Source of the DNA: an uncultured Methanospirillaceae archaeon
GTDB taxonomy: Archaea; Halobacteriota; Methanomicrobia; Methanomicrobiales; Methanospirillaceae
NCBI GenBank assembly: GCA_949319355.1
Contig: CASGHA010000136.1
Coordinates: 1 to 32,203, forward strand
DNA length: 32,203 nucleotides
Direction of reading: 5' to 3'
The notes under the pieces are model-generated. The model worked only from the letters and a program-made list of their open reading frames with translations. It did no database searches and was not told the DNA's origin. Shown in pieces: positions 1 to 7,971 of the stretch; positions within the stretch are counted from its first letter, which is position 1; each line of letters opens with the position of its first letter. Both the position numbers and the translations under genes were made by a program.

Positions 1-835
1 TCTTGTCAAGGACGACAATCGGCCTTTCAGGGCCGGAGAGGTCCTTTCGCTCATCGGGGCCGACGTCTGCTATACGGTCTATTTCATCAGGCCTGACCAT
101 GACAGCAAATGCCTGTTCTGTCCTCCCTAGACGACGCTTCAGTTCGGGCACGGCCCCCTCGGTGCAGCAGAGGTGAAATCCACCTATGCCCCGGATAGCC
201 ACCAGGTACCCTGAATCGAGAATTTCTGCCGTTTTTGCCACCAAGTCCCCGCATATGACAGTATCTCCATGGGCATCAAGGAGGGACAGGGTGGGACCAC
301 AGGTGGTGCAGGCAATGGTCTGGGCATGATGACGCCGTGAGCTGGGATCGCGGTATTCCGCCCCGCAACCTCTGCACATGGAGAAGTGGGACATGGAGGT
401 CCGCTCCCTGTCGTAAGGGATCCCTCTGATAATACTGTATCGGGGGCCGCAGTTCACACAAGAGGTAGCCCAATACCCTTCATACCGTTGGCCCCGGTCC
501 GAGATATCGGAAAGGCAGGCGTCACATATCGCCACGTCGGGGGGGATCATCCCGGATATGAGGCCCTGTTCACTGTTTTCTATCGTAAAAGAGGCAGGGG
601 CGGGTCCTTCGGTGTCCTGTACGGTAATCTGGTCAATGCGGGCAAGGGGGGGCCCTCTTTTGATCTCATCAAGAAAATCGGAAAAATGGTCTCCAAAAGC
701 GGTTATTTCAACCGTACCCCCGAGGTTCCTGACTGAACCGGTTATCCCGAATTTAATGGCCGATGAATAGATAAAAGGACGGAAGCCCACACCCTGGACA
801 ACTCCTTCAACGAGGATGACCCCTCCTTTTTTCAT
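1..835 (-). CDS. hypF: Carbamoyltransferase HypF, N-terminal part (cut by window edge)
   Basis: HypF makes the cyanide ligands of the [NiFe]-hydrogenase active site by transferring a carbamoyl group to HypE. Reading the minus strand from ATG at 835 gives an open frame to base 1. An acylphosphatase-like domain comes first, with VEGVVQGVGFRPFIY near residues 9-23. Two zinc fingers follow, each CX2C-X18-CX2C (CDAC...CVNC and CRGC...CTTC), which is the HypF signature. The YrdC-like domain then begins (GYLVAIRGIGGFHLCC). The rest, about 480 residues in a usual 750-residue HypF, lies beyond the window. A GAGGGCG stretch just upstream of the ATG can serve as ribosome binding site. The gene diverges from the regulator at 893. 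It implies that the organism uses [NiFe] hydrogenases, as expected for a hydrogenotrophic methanogen. Confidence 0.95.
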   Translation of the reverse strand, partial: MKKGGVILVEGVVQGVGFRPFIYSSAIKFGITGSVRNLGGTVEITAFGDHFSDFLDEIKRGPPLARIDQITVQDTEGPAPASFTIENSEQGLISGMIPPDVAICDACLSDISDRGQRYEGYWATSCVNCGPRYSIIRGIPYDRERTSMSHFSMCRGCGAEYRDPSSRRHHAQTIACTTCGPTLSLLDAHGDTVICGDLVAKTAEILDSGYLVAIRGIGGFHLCCTEGAVPELKRRLGRTEQAFAVMVRPDEIDRIADVGPDERKDLSGPERPIVVLDK

Positions 836-892
836 CGCCCTCGACCCAAGATTTATTGATTTTAGCAGGAATATAGTTATAGGGTTTTATTT
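836..892. promoter_or_regulatory. Divergent promoter region, hypF / regulator operon
   Basis: This short AT-rich gap separates two divergent genes and must hold both promoters. On the plus strand AATATAGTTATAG (870-882) is TATA-like. On the minus strand the complement of ATTTATTGATTTTA (851-864) could serve hypF. Neither matches the archaeal consensus perfectly, so exact boxes are tentative. Confidence 0.4.
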
Positions 893-1405
893 TTGACGGG
901 GCATATCAGGATTGTGAATGATGCAGTGGAACTGGTGCCGCTGCTTATCACCTTCAACCAGGTCCATCATAAGGAGATCTATGACATGCTCATCAAGGGT
1001 TGGATGACGGAGGGTGAGTTGTGTAGTCATTATGAACCAGGTGTCGTTTCGGACTGCCTGATGATCCTGCGCAAGGGGAACCTTGTCGAGGAGAAATGGC
1101 GGATGCCTGAACCCGGAAAGAAACCTGAGCGGGAGTTCCATGCATCATACAGCAAGTTCAGGGCTAATTTTCAGTGTGCCTTTAACGAGTTGTCGGACCT
1201 CCTGTATATCTCCAGTTCGAACGACGCGGACCTCCGGGACATCGCCGAACAGATGGAACAAGAGCTCCGGAGCGGCAGTTCTTCCATCAATGACATGGCC
1301 CGGAAGTTCAATGTTAGCCCGATGTTCATCAAGGGACTCGCGAAAAGGATCCCGCACATGGATGTCAAAGGGCAGGGCCTGGTCCTGCTGGATGGAACAA
1401 AGTAA
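893..1405 (+). CDS. Winged-helix (ArsR-like) transcriptional regulator
   Basis: The 170-residue soluble protein looks like an ArsR-type winged-helix regulator. Residues about 15-70 read as an HTH followed by a wing (YEPGVVSDCLMILRKGNLVE), and a second helical half with another HTH-like stretch (INDMARKFNVSPMFIKGLAK) sits near the C terminus. The longest frame starts with TTG at 893. No in-frame ATG occurs before residue 31, and GTG at 914 is an alternative that fits the TATA-like site at 870-882 better. The gene overlaps the next regulator by 14 bases, so the two are probably co-translated. Its ligand or target is not evident. The family assignment is by pattern and no specific orthologue was recognised. 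Confidence 0.7.
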   Translation: MTGHIRIVNDAVELVPLLITFNQVHHKEIYDMLIKGWMTEGELCSHYEPGVVSDCLMILRKGNLVEEKWRMPEPGKKPEREFHASYSKFRANFQCAFNELSDLLYISSSNDADLRDIAEQMEQELRSGSSSINDMARKFNVSPMFIKGLAKRIPHMDVKGQGLVLLDGTK

Positions 1406-2198
1406 CGACCCTCTCTCAACCATTCTTCGTAGTAAACGCGACGTTACACGTCTCCAAATCCTTGTCGAAATCACTGAACACCAGCCTGCTGTCAGGCAGC
1501 AGGAAATTGCTGGCAAACTTGGTGTCACGCCCCAGGCCGTTTCAGAGTATATCAGGGAACTCGTGGAAGAAGGGATGGTCAGTGCAAAGGGGCGGGGGAG
1601 ATACGAAGTCACCCGTTCAGGGATTGAATGGGTGCTTGCGCACACCGAGCGTCTTGAAACATACGCCCGTCATGTGCGACGGGATATTATACACCAGGTA
1701 TCGGTGTGGGCTGCAATAGCGCATGAGGACCTCAAAGCAGGTGATGAGGTCGGGGTTTACATGGAGAGCGGCTGGCTCTATGCGTCCCGGCAGCAGCGGT
1801 CTGCGAGTGGGACCGTATTAAATGACGCCAGGCCCGGTGAGGACGTGGGAGTCTCACGGTTGAACGGGATCATAGAACACCAGGAAGGTACGGTCCATGT
1901 ATGCAAGGTCCCGAGGATAGAACGGGGAGGTTCAAGGAAGGTCCGATATGATCTCCTCCAACCCATCGTCGAGGGAGCAGGTTTCGTACTGGCGGTTGGC
2001 CTTGAATCACACATCGCACTTACCCGGGCCGGCCGGCGGCCGGACATGTTTTTTGGCTCACGTGAAGGTGCGATAGAAGCGGCTTTCCATGGCATATCCC
2101 CCGTGGTCGTAATTGTTGACTGGGAGTTTACTGATTTCCTGAAGCGCCTGGAGGAGGTCGGTCTTACGTACCAGATCCATGACCTGATCTCTTCATGA
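1392..2198 (+). CDS. Winged-helix DNA-binding regulator with archaeal C-terminal domain
   Basis: The 268-residue protein starts with a clear MarR-like winged helix: RQQEIAGKLGVTPQAVSEYI forms the HTH and a KGRGRYEVTRSG wing follows. The remaining 190 residues form a conserved-looking mixed alpha/beta domain (VGVYMESGWLYAS, LLQPIVEGAGFVLAVGLESH, SPVVVIVDWEF) that may sense a ligand. This architecture fits archaeal predicted regulators of the COG2512-like type, but I cannot place it more precisely. The frame is open upstream to 1083, but the HTH and the end of the preceding gene argue for ATG at 1392. The stop overlaps the start of the helicase as ATGA, so the three genes form one coupled operon. 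Confidence 0.75.
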   Translation: MEQSNDPLSTILRSKRDVTRLQILVEITEHQPAVRQQEIAGKLGVTPQAVSEYIRELVEEGMVSAKGRGRYEVTRSGIEWVLAHTERLETYARHVRRDIIHQVSVWAAIAHEDLKAGDEVGVYMESGWLYASRQQRSASGTVLNDARPGEDVGVSRLNGIIEHQEGTVHVCKVPRIERGGSRKVRYDLLQPIVEGAGFVLAVGLESHIALTRAGRRPDMFFGSREGAIEAAFHGISPVVVIVDWEFTDFLKRLEEVGLTYQIHDLISS

Positions 2199-4267
2199 AG
2201 GTCATTGTTTCCCCTCATAAGCGGAACTACCGGCTGATGTTCATCGACTGGAAGCAGGTCAGGGCGACAGGCTACACCGAGTTGTCAAAAACGGTCAAAG
2301 GCGTCCGTCCTGTCTCCTACCGGCTCAAATGGGCCGGAAAAAAGGATTACCGAAATACTCCGACCCGCGACCTTGTCATGGTACTCAGGAATGCTGAAGT
2401 CCAGCTGGTCAGGCGCGACCAGGACTTTGAAGATTTCCTCCATGACCTTCAGATCCCCTTTTCCATCGTCCGGCTCTGCAGGGTCTGTGCCATGGAAGAC
2501 CGTGTAACTTCGGTCGACAGTAGGAACGGGGTGAAATATGGCAAGGAGGATATCTGCATGGACTGTGCAAAGCGTGAGCTTCGCAGGGAGGTCGCAGGCA
2601 TTGGCCGGCTCGGGCGGCAGGCCCTGCACCACCTTGAAACGGTCCTCGAGGAGGTGAGGGACGTTGACAAGGTTCTTGCCACTCTCCAGGCAGAGGAGGT
2701 CAGGATGGAACGGGCACTTTTTGACAGGCTCGAAGCGCATTCCTTTGTCCAGACATCCCGGCTTTCAGAACTTTCCCTCCCTGATGTATTCGTCAGGGCT
2801 GCGGGTGTTGACAGGCTCATGCCAGTCCAGCAGCTCGCGGTTGATGCCGGCCTGCTGAACGGGAGGGACCTCCTGATCGTTGCCGCAACCGCCAGTGGAA
2901 AGACCTTTGTCGGTGAGCTGGCCGGTCTCACGAACCACCTGGCAGGCCGGGGTCACTTCCTTTTCCTTGTCCCCCTCGTCGCCCTTGCAGTGCAGAAGTA
3001 CGAGAGGTTTTCCGAGCGGTACGGAAAAATCGCACCGGTCTCCCTCATCATAGGAAAGGAACGACTGCGTATTCCTGGAAACCGTTCCAAGGATGGCAGG
3101 AATCCCCGGGCGTCCATAATAGTCGGGACCTATGAAGGGGTCGACCATCTTATGCGGGTCGGGGCCTCCCTCCCACCCATCGGGACGGTCGTAATCGACG
3201 AAGTTCAGATGCTTGAGGACGCTGAACGAGGTCACCGGATCGACGGACTCATCGCCCGGCTCCGTTATCTCTATCCTGAAGCACAGTTCCTGTACCTGTC
3301 GGCGACCATCGGGCTCCCAAAGACCCTGGCCAAAAAACTCGACTGTCAACTGGTCAGCTGGCAGGACCGACCGGTCAGTCTCGAAAGGTACCTCCTATTC
3401 ATGGAACGCAGGCAGAAGATACCTACTATCCGGAAACTTGTGAGAGAGGAGTATGCCAGGGTGTCGGAAAAGGGGTACCATGGTCAGACCATCGTGTTCA
3501 CCCACTCAAGGGCGCGCTGTCATGTCATTGCGGAAGCGCTTGGCGAAGGGATCGCTGCATACCATGCAGGGCTGACTTCCGACGAGAGAAGAGGCATAGA
3601 AACACGGTTTGCTGACGGAAAAATAGTGGCAGTAATTACAACGGCAGCGCTGGGAGCCGGAGTCGATTTTCCCGCCTCGCAGGTTGTTTTCGACTCGCTT
3701 GCCATGGGAATCTCCTGGCTTTCCGTTGCAGAGTTCAACCAGATGGCCGGGCGTGCCGGCCGGCCTGATTTTCACGATCTTGGAAAGGTTGTCATCCTGG
3801 CCGAGCCCGGGGCGTCCTACATGCGTGGTTCTTCCCTGACTGAGGATGAGGTCGCTCTCCAGCTCCTGAAGGGGGAAATGGGTGAGGTTGCACCAGTCCA
3901 CAACCTTGAACAGTCATCAGAAGAGTTCGTTGCAAATGCGGTGGTTGCAAAGGGAAATGTCGCCGGAATTGAAACCATCGAGAGGACAATGGTCGGAGAA
4001 TCAGAGCCCGTAAAGGATATACTTAGACAAAAAGGCCTTATTTCTGAGCAAAAAGGAAAAATATTCATTACTGATATGGCCCGGGTAATGAGCGAACACT
4101 TCATCGGAATTGAAAGACTGGAACTTGTTATCAGACTAATAAAGGAGAAAGAAAGCCCTGTTGCGATAGTTGCCGAGCTTGACTGTGTAACCGAGGAAGA
4201 GTCAGAGAAAGACCGGCCAAAAAGAAAGGACCATGAAAAACGCCGGGCTCACCGGAGAATACCCTGA
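2195..4267 (+). CDS. Archaeal DEAD/DEAH-box (Ski2/Hel308-like) helicase with N-terminal zinc ribbon
   Basis: This is a 690-residue superfamily 2 helicase. The N-terminal 200 residues carry a CX2C...CX2C zinc ribbon (Cys95, Cys98, Cys121, Cys124) and resemble the DUF5814-type extension of archaeal helicases. The motor follows: motif I ATASGKT (231-237), motif II DEVQ (335-338), motif III SAT (369-371), motif IV-region TIVFTHSR (432-439) and motif VI QMAGRAGRP (516-524). The DEVQ variant and the motif VI sequence place it near Ski2/Hel308 rather than RecQ or UvrB. The C terminus ends in a charged Lys/Arg tail. It begins inside the ATGA overlap with the upstream regulator. A role in DNA repair or RNA processing is inferred from the family and its substrate is unknown. 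Confidence 0.9.
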   Translation: MKVIVSPHKRNYRLMFIDWKQVRATGYTELSKTVKGVRPVSYRLKWAGKKDYRNTPTRDLVMVLRNAEVQLVRRDQDFEDFLHDLQIPFSIVRLCRVCAMEDRVTSVDSRNGVKYGKEDICMDCAKRELRREVAGIGRLGRQALHHLETVLEEVRDVDKVLATLQAEEVRMERALFDRLEAHSFVQTSRLSELSLPDVFVRAAGVDRLMPVQQLAVDAGLLNGRDLLIVAATASGKTFVGELAGLTNHLAGRGHFLFLVPLVALAVQKYERFSERYGKIAPVSLIIGKERLRIPGNRSKDGRNPRASIIVGTYEGVDHLMRVGASLPPIGTVVIDEVQMLEDAERGHRIDGLIARLRYLYPEAQFLYLSATIGLPKTLAKKLDCQLVSWQDRPVSLERYLLFMERRQKIPTIRKLVREEYARVSEKGYHGQTIVFTHSRARCHVIAEALGEGIAAYHAGLTSDERRGIETRFADGKIVAVITTAALGAGVDFPASQVVFDSLAMGISWLSVAEFNQMAGRAGRPDFHDLGKVVILAEPGASYMRGSSLTEDEVALQLLKGEMGEVAPVHNLEQSSEEFVANAVVAKGNVAGIETIERTMVGESEPVKDILRQKGLISEQKGKIFITDMARVMSEHFIGIERLELVIRLIKEKESPVAIVAELDCVTEEESEKDRPKRKDHEKRRAHRRIP

Positions 4268-4344
4268 ATTGCCAATTCCGGTAAGTATTAATATGACTTT
4301 TGCTTTCATTACACTACTAGGATTTACATCCGGGGTGATCCCCG

Positions 4345-4929
4345 ATGGGATATCTCAAAGGTCATTACGCTTGGATCATTATCATATGCATGCTGGCAGG
4401 GATGTTCGTTCTCATGCCGGCTGTTACCGCCGCTACGAACATTAGTGGTACGAAAACGTTCATGTTCCACCAGGGCGTGTTTGTGCCCACAACCCCTAGT
4501 ACCAATGCGGGCTCCTATGTCCAGATAGGGACTGATGTCGAGTCCGATACAGGATTACAGGAACAGGGTGGTACCCTTGAAGTCAGTCAGTCAGGTATAA
4601 GGGGGGCCGTATCAACCGGGGGTTTAAAGAATACAACAAAAACTCAGGGCTTTTCGAGGGAGATGATGGGCCTGCAGGTCTCGTCATTCGGTGGTTCAAG
4701 TGTTCCGAAAACACTTGGATTCGCCGATAATCCTGACATTTCCTTTACCGACAACCCTGGACAGGTGCAGCAGCTTTTTTCGAAAAGCAGTGCTTTTAAA
4801 GCGGCAACTCCTGTCCTCCCGAAAAGCGGCGGTATAACGGAAAAAACAACGGTGTTTGGAAAGACGGTGGCCACGGTGACCAATATCCGGGCTACCCCCT
4901 CACTCGATAAAACTCACCTTTCATCCTGA
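4345..4929 (+). CDS. Secreted or membrane-anchored hypothetical protein
   Basis: The protein has 194 residues. Residues 8-29 (YAWIIIICMLAGMFVLMPAV) form a hydrophobic signal segment ending in AVTAAT, a plausible cleavage site. The mature part is rich in Ser, Thr and Gly, lacks cysteine and shows no catalytic motif, which suits an extracytoplasmic structural protein. A strong ribosome binding match, GGGGTGATCC at 4332-4341, sits four bases before the ATG and decides the start. The 3' end overlaps the convergent methyltransferase gene by nine bases. No family was recognised. It may belong to small surface proteins restricted to Methanomicrobiales. Confidence 0.65.
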   Translation: MGYLKGHYAWIIIICMLAGMFVLMPAVTAATNISGTKTFMFHQGVFVPTTPSTNAGSYVQIGTDVESDTGLQEQGGTLEVSQSGIRGAVSTGGLKNTTKTQGFSREMMGLQVSSFGGSSVPKTLGFADNPDISFTDNPGQVQQLFSKSSAFKAATPVLPKSGGITEKTTVFGKTVATVTNIRATPSLDKTHLSS

Positions 4930-5766
4930 GATAAGGCAGACCCACCTGTCGTACACAGGGTCCCGGTCATTCTCATACATATGTGTCTTTTTTCCGGTTT
5001 CACCAACCTTCCTGGCAACAAATTCTGCTTCTTTTTGGGTACCTGTGCTGATGAGCCCGTTTTCTGTAAGTTTCGCCATGCTTGTAACAATGGGGCCCCA
5101 GATATCTTCGTTAAAGGAAGTAATCTCTCCAAACATCAGCCCGACAGAAAAGGTGGCCGGGTTCACATACGACGGGGCTATGCGTGCATCGATGCACAGG
5201 GTTGATGCCGGTTCGAGCCTGTGCGATGCAAAACCCCGTGAAAGCAGACCCGGGTCATTATCGAACGAAACCGGGGAGAAACCGAGGTTTCGAAGGGCAG
5301 CGGATGCTATCCCGGAACCACAGCAGAAATCAAGGCATGCCCCGGGCTCCAGGCCGTCACATTCCTTCATGAGCAGTTCGAGGACACTCGTCGCTCTTTC
5401 AGGATTGCAGTCTTCGATGGAAGGAGGGACATTCTCACGTATGAACGAGGAAAAGTGTTCCCTTACCGCTGACTCCCAGACTCCACGCGACTCCTGCCAG
5501 ATCTCCCCTGACAACGATTCGAAACGCTCGAGGACTGATACGTCGGGCCTTCTCAGATGGAACGAGGCGGCGGTCCAGGCATCCCTGTTCCCGATGGCAA
5601 GGGCCAGGGGGTTGTCTTCCTCATCTATGAGCAATCGCCCCTCATCTCCGTCCAACCCGGCGATCATCTGGTTGTAGCAGATATCAGGCATCGAGGCATA
5701 ATCAGGTTCGACAAAGGTCAGGGAGGGGACACCAAGAAGTTCATGAGCCAGCATAGGTCTCACCAT
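4921..5766 (-). CDS. Class I SAM-dependent methyltransferase-like protein
   Basis: The protein has 281 residues. The central SAM-binding motif I is LDFCCGSGIASAAL, followed by an acidic motif II region (VSFDNDPGLLSRG) and FSVGLMFGEITSFNEDIW, as in Rossmann-fold methyltransferases. The N-terminal 130 residues have no clear family and could bind the substrate. The start ATG at 5766 overlaps the apgM stop by one base (TGATG), so the two genes are co-transcribed and probably translationally coupled. Methanogens often keep such orphan methyltransferases near housekeeping genes, and the substrate cannot be read from sequence. Confidence 0.8.
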   Translation of the reverse strand: MVRPMLAHELLGVPSLTFVEPDYASMPDICYNQMIAGLDGDEGRLLIDEEDNPLALAIGNRDAWTAASFHLRRPDVSVLERFESLSGEIWQESRGVWESAVREHFSSFIRENVPPSIEDCNPERATSVLELLMKECDGLEPGACLDFCCGSGIASAALRNLGFSPVSFDNDPGLLSRGFASHRLEPASTLCIDARIAPSYVNPATFSVGLMFGEITSFNEDIWGPIVTSMAKLTENGLISTGTQKEAEFVARKVGETGKKTHMYENDRDPVYDRWVCLISG

Positions 5767-7043
5767 CAGGCCCCGAATTTTTTCGAACGGTTGACAAGGT
5801 CAAGGGCAATAGGAAGGAGAGAAGGACCGCTGATCCGCGAGAGCCCGCCTTCAGCGCAATCGGTCTCGGCAAAGCGGGTGACCCTGTCCCTCCTTACCCC
5901 TTCCCCATGGATGAGCACAGGGACCGGGTCGGCACTGTGGTCTTTCACCGAACAGGGTGTGCTGTGGTCTCCGCATACGACCAGGATGGTATCGTCAAGG
6001 TCAGACAAAGGTGCCAGCGCCGCATCGATACGGTGAATGAAGTCTCGTTTCTGTTCTGGTTTCCCATCATGGCCAGACTCGTCCGCACCCTTGATGTTCA
6101 TCAGCAGGAAGGGATACGTTTCAAGGGCACCGGTCGCTGCCCGTACTTTACCTTCAAGGTTGGTGTTGACCGAGCCCGTGATGCCCTGCACCGGTATGGA
6201 GTCCAGTCCAACGACCCGCCCGATCCCCGTAATCAGGGAGGCTGCCGAGATAACGGCACCCCTCATTCCGTACCGCTCACTGAACGGCTCCAGCCGCCCC
6301 ATCTCACCTGCACCCCTTACAAGAATGATATTCGCCTGCTTTTCCCCGGCGGCAGCGCGTTCCTTGTTGATTGGGTGAGTGCCCAGGATCTCCCCGGACT
6401 GTTGTATGAATTCGGCCAGGGCACGGGAGGTCTTCATGGCTGCAGGACTTTCCTCTAACGGTCTGATCTCCAGGGGGGCTTTTCCCTCAGACTTCGGATC
6501 GTTTGAGGAAACACAATGGGAGAGGCCCTCCCCCTTAAAGGCGAGAGCTGCCCGGTGGCCGGCCCCTGACCTGAAGCTGACCTTTACTCCGTACTCTGAG
6601 AGATCGACACCTCTCTCAACAGCATTGGACAGCACCGCCGTGTCATGGATCCTTCCTGCACGACGGTCACCTATCTTTCCTGAACTGTCCAGTGTTGCAT
6701 AATTAGCGCGGAAACCGATCATCCCAGGTTCCATATGGATCCCGGACCCCTCAGCCTCAAGGGGCCCCCTACCGGTGTAGCAGGTATATGGGTCATAACC
6801 GAGGAGGCTCAGATGGGCTGTATCCGACCCCGGCCTGATCCCGGGTGCAATGGTGTCCATGATGCCGCATACTCCTGCTGTCGCCAGCTGGTCAAGGACA
6901 GGTGTTTCAGCGGCTTTCAGAGGTGTCATATCTCCAAGCGAGGGACAGGGCCGGTCGCCGATACCGTCAAGTACAAGGAAAAGGATCCGATGAGCGGTCA
7001 TGAGAACAGGTATGGGCTGTACCTCCTTATTCCTGACTGACAT
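5766..7043 (-). CDS. apgM: 2,3-bisphosphoglycerate-independent phosphoglycerate mutase, archaeal type
   Basis: ApgM interconverts 3- and 2-phosphoglycerate in the cytoplasm in gluconeogenesis and glycolysis. The 425-residue protein has the alkaline-phosphatase fold hallmarks: metal-binding DGIGDRP near the N terminus, the phosphoserine region PGSDTAHLSLLGYDP, GRGPLEAEGSG, KGADESGHDG, and VVCGDHSTPCSVKDHS with the C-terminal metal ligands. Length fits archaeal ApgM (about 400). ATG at 7043 has GAGGGT six bases upstream and is preferred. A second ATG at 7001 matches where homologues usually begin but has no nearby ribosome binding site. The gene leads a two-gene operon with the methyltransferase at 4921-5766, with a TATA box around 7139-7147. 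Confidence 0.93.
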   Translation of the reverse strand: MSVRNKEVQPIPVLMTAHRILFLVLDGIGDRPCPSLGDMTPLKAAETPVLDQLATAGVCGIMDTIAPGIRPGSDTAHLSLLGYDPYTCYTGRGPLEAEGSGIHMEPGMIGFRANYATLDSSGKIGDRRAGRIHDTAVLSNAVERGVDLSEYGVKVSFRSGAGHRAALAFKGEGLSHCVSSNDPKSEGKAPLEIRPLEESPAAMKTSRALAEFIQQSGEILGTHPINKERAAAGEKQANIILVRGAGEMGRLEPFSERYGMRGAVISAASLITGIGRVVGLDSIPVQGITGSVNTNLEGKVRAATGALETYPFLLMNIKGADESGHDGKPEQKRDFIHRIDAALAPLSDLDDTILVVCGDHSTPCSVKDHSADPVPVLIHGEGVRRDRVTRFAETDCAEGGLSRISGPSLLPIALDLVNRSKKFGA

Positions 7044-7138
7044 GTACCCTCTGAATAATGTGTGACGGAGTTCATAGGAAGGGATAACCGGCAGTTCCAG
7101 GATCAGGGTCGTCCTCCCAAGAGTCGATCATCAATTAC

Positions 7139-7147
7139 TTTTTTATA
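7139..7147 (-). promoter_or_regulatory. Probable TATA box of apgM operon
   Basis: The minus strand reads TATAAAAAA here, close to the archaeal TATA consensus. Initiation about 25 bases downstream would give a leader of roughly 70 bases before the apgM start at 7043. Confidence 0.5.
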
Positions 7148-7307
7148 GGGCTGCCTGAGTGCAGCGAGTGTGAAAGAGGGCAGGACCGAACATACATACA
7201 AATTGGTATCGGCTTCCTGATGGTGCTCTTCAGGGTAATTACTATCGGGTCATCCCAGGCTGGTGGTGAGGGCTCCGGGAATGATTTGGGTTTTCTCTGT
7301 ATTTTCG

Positions 7308-7314
7308 AAAAAAA
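7308..7314 (-). terminator. T-run terminator after eS1 gene
   Basis: Seven T residues on the minus strand lie seven bases beyond the eS1 stop codon. T-rich tracts of this kind terminate archaeal RNA polymerase. This one closes the rpsO-to-eS1 operon. Confidence 0.6.
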
Positions 7315-7320
7315 TAGATA

Positions 7321-7944
7321 TCAGGCAGCCGCAGCCGCAGCGGCGGCAGCCAACGCCGGCCCTGTGACCTCGACCTTCGACTTGGTGATCTCAATCCTTC
7401 TTACCGGATAGATCATCTTTGCCTGCTTGAAGAGTTCTTTTGTGATCTCCCCGCTCAGAACACCGTTTAAGAGGACATTGACATCCCCTGCCGGGAGCTG
7501 GGTAAGGATCGATTCGGTTACCATTTTCCGGATTGCATGCTCCTGGCTTTCCTCTGCCCGTGACAATGTGAAGACCGTTACCGTGACCATGACCCTCCTG
7601 CCATCCCGGGTTACATAGGGGATATGGCAGTCAATCCGCGAAGTCCGGCGCTTGACCATGGAACGGAGGTAGTCCCGGGATATCTCGTGACCTACGAATT
7701 CCGTGTAAGCTGCGTCTCCGGCAACATTACTGATACGCAGCCGTATCTTTACATGCTGCTTTCCATAATCATTCACGACCTCCCCGAGGGTCGTCCCCAT
7801 GACCCTGCCGACCACCTGGTCGGGGGAGGCGGCAATCGTATCGCCAAGGTAGGTCTTCCCGAGCATGTCGGGGGCATATACCTTGTACCAGCTCTTGGCC
7901 TTCCAGCCTTCTACTCTTCTTCCGATCTGTTTTTTCTTTGCCAT
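7321..7944 (-). CDS. rps3ae: 30S ribosomal protein S3ae (eS1)
   Basis: eS1 is an archaeal/eukaryotic small-subunit protein near the mRNA exit channel. The 207-residue product has the basic N terminus MAKKKQIGRRVEGWKAKSWY and the family blocks ISNVAGDAAYTEFVGHEISR, RTSRIDCHIPYVTRDG and MIYPVRRIEITKSKV. A GGATGTGA ribosome binding site precedes the ATG. It is the last gene of the minus-strand operon, 27 bases after serS. The extreme C terminus is a run of nine alanines after ALA-like spacing, encoded by mixed GCN codons, so it is a genuine low-complexity tail rather than a simple DNA repeat. Such tails are variable in this family. Confidence 0.95.
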   Translation of the reverse strand: MAKKKQIGRRVEGWKAKSWYKVYAPDMLGKTYLGDTIAASPDQVVGRVMGTTLGEVVNDYGKQHVKIRLRISNVAGDAAYTEFVGHEISRDYLRSMVKRRTSRIDCHIPYVTRDGRRVMVTVTVFTLSRAEESQEHAIRKMVTESILTQLPAGDVNVLLNGVLSGEITKELFKQAKMIYPVRRIEITKSKVEVTGPALAAAAAAAAA

Positions 7945-7971
7945 ATGATTTTCACATCCTTTTCTAATAAT

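Noticed and set aside
1083-1391. Upstream extension of the 268-residue regulator to ATG 1083
   Set aside because: It runs antiparallel in frame through the whole 3' part of the preceding regulator gene, is Ser/Arg-rich shadow sequence and is not needed; the winged helix starts after 1392.
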